DNA of 64,000 bases from JAJYKN01 sp035516155 (lineage in GTDB: Bacteria; Nitrospirota; UBA9217): assembly GCA_035516155.1 (NCBI GenBank), contig DATJAP010000018.1:34822-98821 (forward strand), given 5' to 3'. Positions within the stretch are counted from its first letter, which is position 1. Every line of letters begins with the position of its first letter. Below are positions 60,029 to 64,000 of the stretch, piece by piece. A model generated the notes under the pieces. It was not told where the DNA came from. It was given only the letters and a program-made list of their open reading frames with translations, and did no database searches. Position numbers and translations under genes: made by a program.

Positions 60029-61945
60029 TTATGTTTTCATTTCCCCGCCAAACATTTCCACAACTTTCTTTACCAAAGCAGGCAGTGACGGATCACGTGC
60101 ACCCATGATGAGAACGCAGTCTTCCGGTTTCGCATCAGCTTTTAACTTGGTCAATAACTCATCACGATCATGCACTGCTTGCGCATTGAATGATACTGGA
60201 TCAAGGCCATGTATGATATCTTTCGAGGAAATATTTTTTTGCGCCGTGCCACCGGCATAATAGATCGGCAGGAGATAGAGCGAGTCATGCTGCCTGAAAG
60301 CGGTCCGGAAGGTTGCGATGTATTCATCTTTTAAGAATCGTGTGGGACCGAAACCGTGTGGCTGGTAGACGGCAAGAATCCGGCCGGAAAGGCCCCGCGC
60401 TGCACTGACGACAGCCGCTATCTTTGCCGGATTATGGGCAAAGTCATCGACCACGTGCACGTTCTGCTTTGTCCTGATCACGGAAAAACGCCGGGCCACG
60501 CCCTCATAATTCTTTACCGCATCGGCCAGCGCTTTTGGCTCGCATCCGAAATGCTCGCACACGCAGAGTGCTGCACGCAGGTTCTCAAGATTGTGACTGC
60601 CCGGAAGCGGCAGATGATATTCAATGCCGTTCTTAAAAAGTTTCACCGAAGTCGGCAGGAGCTCTTCACGGTCCGGTCTCCATGAGCCTGAACCATTCCG
60701 GCTGAAGCGCACGGTCGCAGGAAGTGAAGCAAGGATCGGATCGTCGGCATTTGAAGCTGTCCAGGGGGTTTTTGCAGCAAGCATTTCGAAAAGCTTTGTT
60801 ATCTCTTCAATGCTTTTGTGGTCCTTGGAAATATTCAGGATGACCGCGGCTTCGGGGCAATATTTGACCAGGGTCCCGTCGCTTTCATCCGCCTCCACGA
60901 CCAGGAGCTCGGAGCCGCCGCTGTAAGCATTGCCGATAAGTCCCCGCTTTTCGATCCTGCGAAGGCCCGCGCCGCTGATGAGGGATGGCGATTTATCGCA
61001 TGAGGTTAGGAATTCAAAGATCATTGCGGTCACCGTCGACTTACCGCTGGTGCCGGCAACGGCAATGGTCTTTTTTGTCGCGATGATCGCGCTGAGCAGA
61101 TCGGAGCGATGGACGATGGGAATGCCGCGGCTGCGCGCGGCAACGATGTCCGGATTTGATTCTTCTATCGCGGTCGAGACGCAGACGACATCAACATCCG
61201 CACCTACGCCTGAACCGTCTTGCTGAACGATGGTACACCCAAGACCTTCCAGCGATTGACGGATGAATGTGGTATCCTCGCTTGCCAGCAATCTGTCGGA
61301 ACCCGAGACCATGATTCCCTGAAAGCGCAAGTATTGCGCGAGCGCGCTCATGCCGCTGCCGAAAATACCGGTAAAGTGGACATTGCGGCATCGGTGGTCA
61401 TTGATAACGATGGGCAGAGGATCGATATAGACGAGTGTGCCTTCCTTCACCATTTCAAAGAGGCGAATGATGTCGAGATTGCGGAGGCACACGCACCCAT
61501 GCGACAGGGGTGTGCCGATCAGGTCCTCACGGCCGGTGCCGTGGATATAGATGTAGCGCTCATAAGAATCCACGCCCGCGCCCTTGTTGATTCCCTCCTC
61601 AAGGCCTTCGAGCCGCAGGATGCGGGTTAGGATCAGATTGTCTCCGGTCTGGCTGTGATCCCAGTCCTCGCCCGTGTCCTCGCGGTCCCTAAAAACGCGG
61701 CCCGGAGGCGCGTCGCCCCCGTACTTCTCCTTGATCCGATGAACACCGAGCGGTGTTTTAAGCGAATTTTCCCGGTTGCCGTTGCCGAAGCGGGACGTCG
61801 AGACGTCGTATCGCTCAATGATGGCATCATTCGCGCAGATGAGGAGCGTTTGTTCCTCGATGGACACCACAAGATACAGATCCAGGGGGTCGATTGAAAA
61901 CTTGCGCAATTTTTCATAAATACAACTTAATAACGCTCTTTCCAT
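60029..61945 (-). CDS. fusion of a YkuD L,D-transpeptidase domain with a Mur ligase (MurC/Mpl type)
   Basis: About 638 residues. The first 180 are a YkuD fold: VVSIEEQTLLICANDAIIERYDVSTS, LKTPLGVHRIKEK, RYIYIHGTG (His135) and the nucleophile in PLSHGCVCLRN (Cys151). From residue 188 on the chain is a Mur ligase: HFTGIFGSGMSALAQYLRFQG (UDP-sugar/Rossmann motif), ATP loop AVAGTSGKSTVTA (298-304), VVEADESDGT and VDDFAHNPAKIAAVV, closest to MurC and Mpl. No signal peptide is present, so the transpeptidase-like part faces the cytoplasm. Start: ATG 61945 (an upstream TTG at 61969 has no ribosome site). It may act in muropeptide recycling, with an L,D-carboxypeptidase role for the YkuD part (inference). 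Confidence 0.88.
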   Translation of the reverse strand: MERALLSCIYEKLRKFSIDPLDLYLVVSIEEQTLLICANDAIIERYDVSTSRFGNGNRENSLKTPLGVHRIKEKYGGDAPPGRVFRDREDTGEDWDHSQTGDNLILTRILRLEGLEEGINKGAGVDSYERYIYIHGTGREDLIGTPLSHGCVCLRNLDIIRLFEMVKEGTLVYIDPLPIVINDHRCRNVHFTGIFGSGMSALAQYLRFQGIMVSGSDRLLASEDTTFIRQSLEGLGCTIVQQDGSGVGADVDVVCVSTAIEESNPDIVAARSRGIPIVHRSDLLSAIIATKKTIAVAGTSGKSTVTAMIFEFLTSCDKSPSLISGAGLRRIEKRGLIGNAYSGGSELLVVEADESDGTLVKYCPEAAVILNISKDHKSIEEITKLFEMLAAKTPWTASNADDPILASLPATVRFSRNGSGSWRPDREELLPTSVKLFKNGIEYHLPLPGSHNLENLRAALCVCEHFGCEPKALADAVKNYEGVARRFSVIRTKQNVHVVDDFAHNPAKIAAVVSAARGLSGRILAVYQPHGFGPTRFLKDEYIATFRTAFRQHDSLYLLPIYYAGGTAQKNISSKDIIHGLDPVSFNAQAVHDRDELLTKLKADAKPEDCVLIMGARDPSLPALVKKVVEMFGGEMKT

Positions 61946-62046
61946 AAAAGAGGCACTACTTTCTTTCAAAAGGGTAATGAGATTTGTTATTTCTCACACG
62001 GAGACACAGTGATGAAAGAGAAAAACAGAGTTGCTGTGCCCCTATC

Positions 62047-62075
62047 AATATAATGTCAGACATAGTGCATGTCAA
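62047..62075 (-). promoter_or_regulatory. promoter of the YkuD-Mur fusion operon
   Basis: TTGACA (62075-62070), 17-base spacer and TATATT (62052-62047) on the minus strand; the leader to the ATG at 61945 is about 95 bases. Confidence 0.72.
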
Positions 62076-62132
62076 GACGATAGATGGCATATTTTTTTCA
62101 GATGATGTACAATAAAATCAGAGGTGAAGAGA

Positions 62133-62324
62133 ATGATTATACGTTACCCGAAAACCGTTGATTCAGGCGGCCCAGGGAAGGAGAACAAAGCTGCGGGGAA
62201 CCAAGCAGCTGCAGACAGTGAAGGCTCCTGTAGGTGCAAGGAAACTTCGAAAATGTCGCCTCGTGATCTCCTGGCGCTCATGATGAGCGATCTGGCTTTC
62301 TGGAAAAAAGGGAAAAAGGGGTAA
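62133..62324 (+). CDS. small basic hypothetical protein
   Basis: 63 residues: MIIRYPKTVDSGGPGKENK, a flexible serine/alanine/glycine middle with a CRC motif, and a C-terminal MSPRDLLALMMSDLAFWKKG that looks like an amphipathic helix. AGAGG stands 7 bases before the ATG and TACAAT (62109-62114) is a plausible -10. No family recognised. Confidence 0.55.
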   Translation: MIIRYPKTVDSGGPGKENKAAGNQAAADSEGSCRCKETSKMSPRDLLALMMSDLAFWKKGKKG

Positions 62325-62392
62325 TTCCGGAAACGTGTTGTGATATTCAAACGTGACGTGAAGAGGACAGCTCTGAAGGGAGAAAATGATTC

Positions 62393-62998
62393 ATGGGTGA
62401 AAAACAGGTGTTCCAGCCCCTTACCAGGGAAGATAAAATAACTGTTGTCCTCTATCGGGTAGGAATAGTCCTATCCGCAATCTTCATTGCTGGTCTTGCG
62501 TTTCTCCTGAAGACGGCATCACTGAATTCCGACACAGCACTCAAGAGCATGCCGACTGATCTGCTTGCCTATGGCCTCTATGCATCCGTCGGTATGAGCG
62601 TGTTTTTCATTCATCTCTACGTTAGCCATTTCAAAAGATACTTGAAAAACCTGTACTTCATCGGACTTGGCTGTCTTGCCGCGCTTCTCTTTGTCGGAAA
62701 GGGGTCCCTGTCCAGCGCGCTCGTGCACCAGCCTTACAGCCTGCTGCTCCTGTTGCCGCTTTCCGGCTGCCTGGGATTCGTGACTGCGAAGGAGGCCTTC
62801 TGCTTCCAGCTCTTTGAGGGCTACCTCCTTGCCATGATCATGCCGCTCTATCTGCTGCTTGTTTCGAGCAGCAGCCTCACGAGTGGTGGCGTGTCTTATG
62901 GACTGATTCTGATCGCCGTCATGCTGGTCATCTTCACGTTGCGAAAAGTGTTCATGCCCATTGCCTATGATATCGGTGACAAATCCGCCTATCGCTAA
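62393..62998 (+). CDS. DUF2301 family integral membrane protein
   Basis: 201 residues with six or so hydrophobic helices and the family's GFVTAKEAFCFQLFEGYLLAMIMPL stretch. Cyanobacterial and proteobacterial members are of unknown function. Starts at 62393 (MGEKQVFQPLTRED). The gene lies 68 bp after the small basic gene, on the same strand. Confidence 0.83.
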   Translation: MGEKQVFQPLTREDKITVVLYRVGIVLSAIFIAGLAFLLKTASLNSDTALKSMPTDLLAYGLYASVGMSVFFIHLYVSHFKRYLKNLYFIGLGCLAALLFVGKGSLSSALVHQPYSLLLLLPLSGCLGFVTAKEAFCFQLFEGYLLAMIMPLYLLLVSSSSLTSGGVSYGLILIAVMLVIFTLRKVFMPIAYDIGDKSAYR

Positions 62999-63228
62999 AA
63001 AAATGTCGTCCGTCTTCAGACGCGTAGAAGGTCTTTCTTCGTCCTCATTCCCAATATCTTCCAAGCCTTCCCAATTCCAACCTTAGTATCACCGCAACAT
63101 ATAAACACCTTGCGCAACCCTGGTCCGATGGTTGATGCTCACACTCTATCGCGCTATGCTTAAGCAAGAGGATATTTTCGTGCAGGGAAATTTTATAGGA
63201 AAGGGGCATTGCAGGCTCAGCGAACGCC

Positions 63229-63825
63229 TTGATCGTCTTGAAGAGCTGTCTGCGCAAACCTGACTGTCCGTGCACACTGTGGGAAAAGGAGCCTACTATC
63301 ATAATAATAGTCGCTATCGCAGTCGTCGTACTGTTTACCGCTCTTCTTATTTTTGCCGGGACCAAGCCGGACACGTTCCGTGTAGAACGCACGAAAAGCG
63401 TCAAAACTTCGCCGGCGAAGATCTTGTCGCTCATCGATGACTTCCACAAATGGGGTGATTGGTCACCTTGGGAGAAGCTGGAACCCGCGATGAAGAGAAC
63501 ATATAGCGGCGCTGATCGCGGCAAGGGATCCGGGTATGCATGGGAAGACAACAACAGGATCGGCAAGGGGCGCATGGAGATCATCGATATCTCTCCGCCC
63601 TCGAGGGTCATCATTAAACTGGATTTTGAAAAACCTATGGAAGGCCACAACGTTGCCGACTTTACGCTGGAAGGAAAGGGCGATTCGACGATGGTGAGGC
63701 GGGCAATGTACAGTCCTAATCCGCATCTTGCCAAGGGTATAAGCATATTTTTCGGCATGGACAAGATGATCGGCAAGGACTTTGAGACTGGTCTTATTCA
63801 CCTGAAGGCTGTTGCTGAAAAATAA
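63229..63825 (+). CDS. SRPBCC (polyketide cyclase-like) protein with one N-terminal helix
   Basis: The protein has a membrane helix (IIIIVAIAVVVLFTALLIFAG) followed by a START-like lipid-binding domain: FRVERTKSVKTSPAKILSLIDDFHKWGDWSPWE, the TYSGADRGKGSGYAWED strand and DFTLEGKGDSTMVRRAM. The family binds hydrophobic ligands; the ligand here is unknown. The only conventional in-frame start is TTG 63229, with no ribosome site and an unusual cysteine-rich lead. A clear AAGGAG (63286-63291) precedes ATC 63298 and ATA 63301, exactly where homologues begin, so the natural start may be a non-standard codon or a mutated ATG. Confidence 0.8.
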   Translation: MIVLKSCLRKPDCPCTLWEKEPTIIIIVAIAVVVLFTALLIFAGTKPDTFRVERTKSVKTSPAKILSLIDDFHKWGDWSPWEKLEPAMKRTYSGADRGKGSGYAWEDNNRIGKGRMEIIDISPPSRVIIKLDFEKPMEGHNVADFTLEGKGDSTMVRRAMYSPNPHLAKGISIFFGMDKMIGKDFETGLIHLKAVAEK

Positions 63826-63894
63826 GCCAAGAGCATTTGATAAGCTCACTGAAAGCCTGAAGGAAGTATCTCGGCGAGGGCAAGGTGAAACAGT

Positions 63895-64000
63895 ATGCGT
63901 AACCTGTTCGTATTCAATATGGTAACACTTAACGGCTACTTTGAAGGGCCAAATAAAGAAATAGACTGGCATAATGTGGATGAAGAATTCAATGAATATG
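63895..64000 (+). CDS. dihydrofolate reductase-like protein, partial (cut by window edge)
   Basis: First 35 codons only: MRNLFVFNMVTLNGYFEGPN then a KEIDWHNVDEEF segment, the start of the same RibD C-terminal/YyaP family as the gene at 58271. AAGG precedes the ATG. It lies 70 bp after the SRPBCC gene on the same strand. Confidence 0.8.
   Translation, partial: MRNLFVFNMVTLNGYFEGPNKEIDWHNVDEEFNEY

Noticed and set aside
1..64000. CRISPR arrays, rRNA genes, phage or intact insertion sequences
   Set aside because: No regularly spaced direct repeats, no rRNA signature sequences and no intact transposase or integrase were found.

Overview
The window comes from a Gram-negative bacterium: it carries lpxC (lipid A), lnt (lipoprotein acylation) and mreBCD (rod shape). 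The gene mix (mercury-methylation pair hgcAB, ADP-forming acetyl-CoA synthetase, pyruvate dehydrogenase without its own E3, thiol peroxidase, bacterial end-joining genes, small dispersed TCATTCC..GGAATGA palindromes) fits an anaerobic or microaerobic chemoorganotroph of the Nitrospirota/Desulfobacterota kind. The phylum is an inference from gene content; there is no rRNA in the window.

Layout. 1-3.5 kb: mreB-mreC-mreD on the minus strand (mreD cut by the window edge), an RDD membrane protein and a small zinc-ribbon protein. 3.6-12.7 kb: THUMP-type rRNA methyltransferase, pirin-like protein, CPBP protease plus acyl-CoA ligase pair, thiol peroxidase, cold-shock protein, M3 peptidase, a tRNA-Val/tRNA-Asp operon and a DUF4149 membrane protein. 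13-22 kb: an acyl-CoA/acetate block (CoA transferase-GNAT fusion, divergent ADP-forming acetyl-CoA synthetase, DRTGG protein, aldehyde dehydrogenase), then a class IV aminotransferase overlapping deoC. 22-29 kb: a headless hybrid histidine kinase, lpxC, a TPR protein with two oligopeptide-type ABC ATPases, and a CpXC protein. 29-38.8 kb: topoisomerase IV A-like protein, YjbQ, a membrane ankyrin protein with an STN-like tail, and pdhA-pdhB-pdhC. 38.8-42.3 kb: hgcB and hgcA overlapping by 4 bp on the minus strand, with a strong promoter containing a dyad, followed by two plus-strand genes. 42.8-52.8 kb: uvrA, a FabG-like reductase, lnt, THEP1 NTPase, a Vgb-like propeller, an HtrA-like protease with a frameshift near its end, and endonuclease V. 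53-58.8 kb: a non-homologous end-joining operon with two Ku genes, a split LigD (polymerase separate from phosphoesterase-ligase), a DUF72 protein and a DHFR-like protein. 59-64 kb: a peptidase E-like protein, a fusion of an L,D-transpeptidase fold with a Mur ligase, a small basic protein, DUF2301, SRPBCC and the start of a second DHFR-like gene.

Most notable: (1) the complete hgcAB pair with a promoter-embedded operator candidate; (2) the YkuD-Mur ligase fusion with no signal peptide; (3) the ankyrin-TM-ankyrin-STN protein; (4) the end-joining locus, in which the third catalytic aspartate of the LigD polymerase module is asparagine; (5) a family of 70-80 bp palindromic dispersed repeats. No CRISPR array, rRNA, phage or intact insertion sequence was seen.
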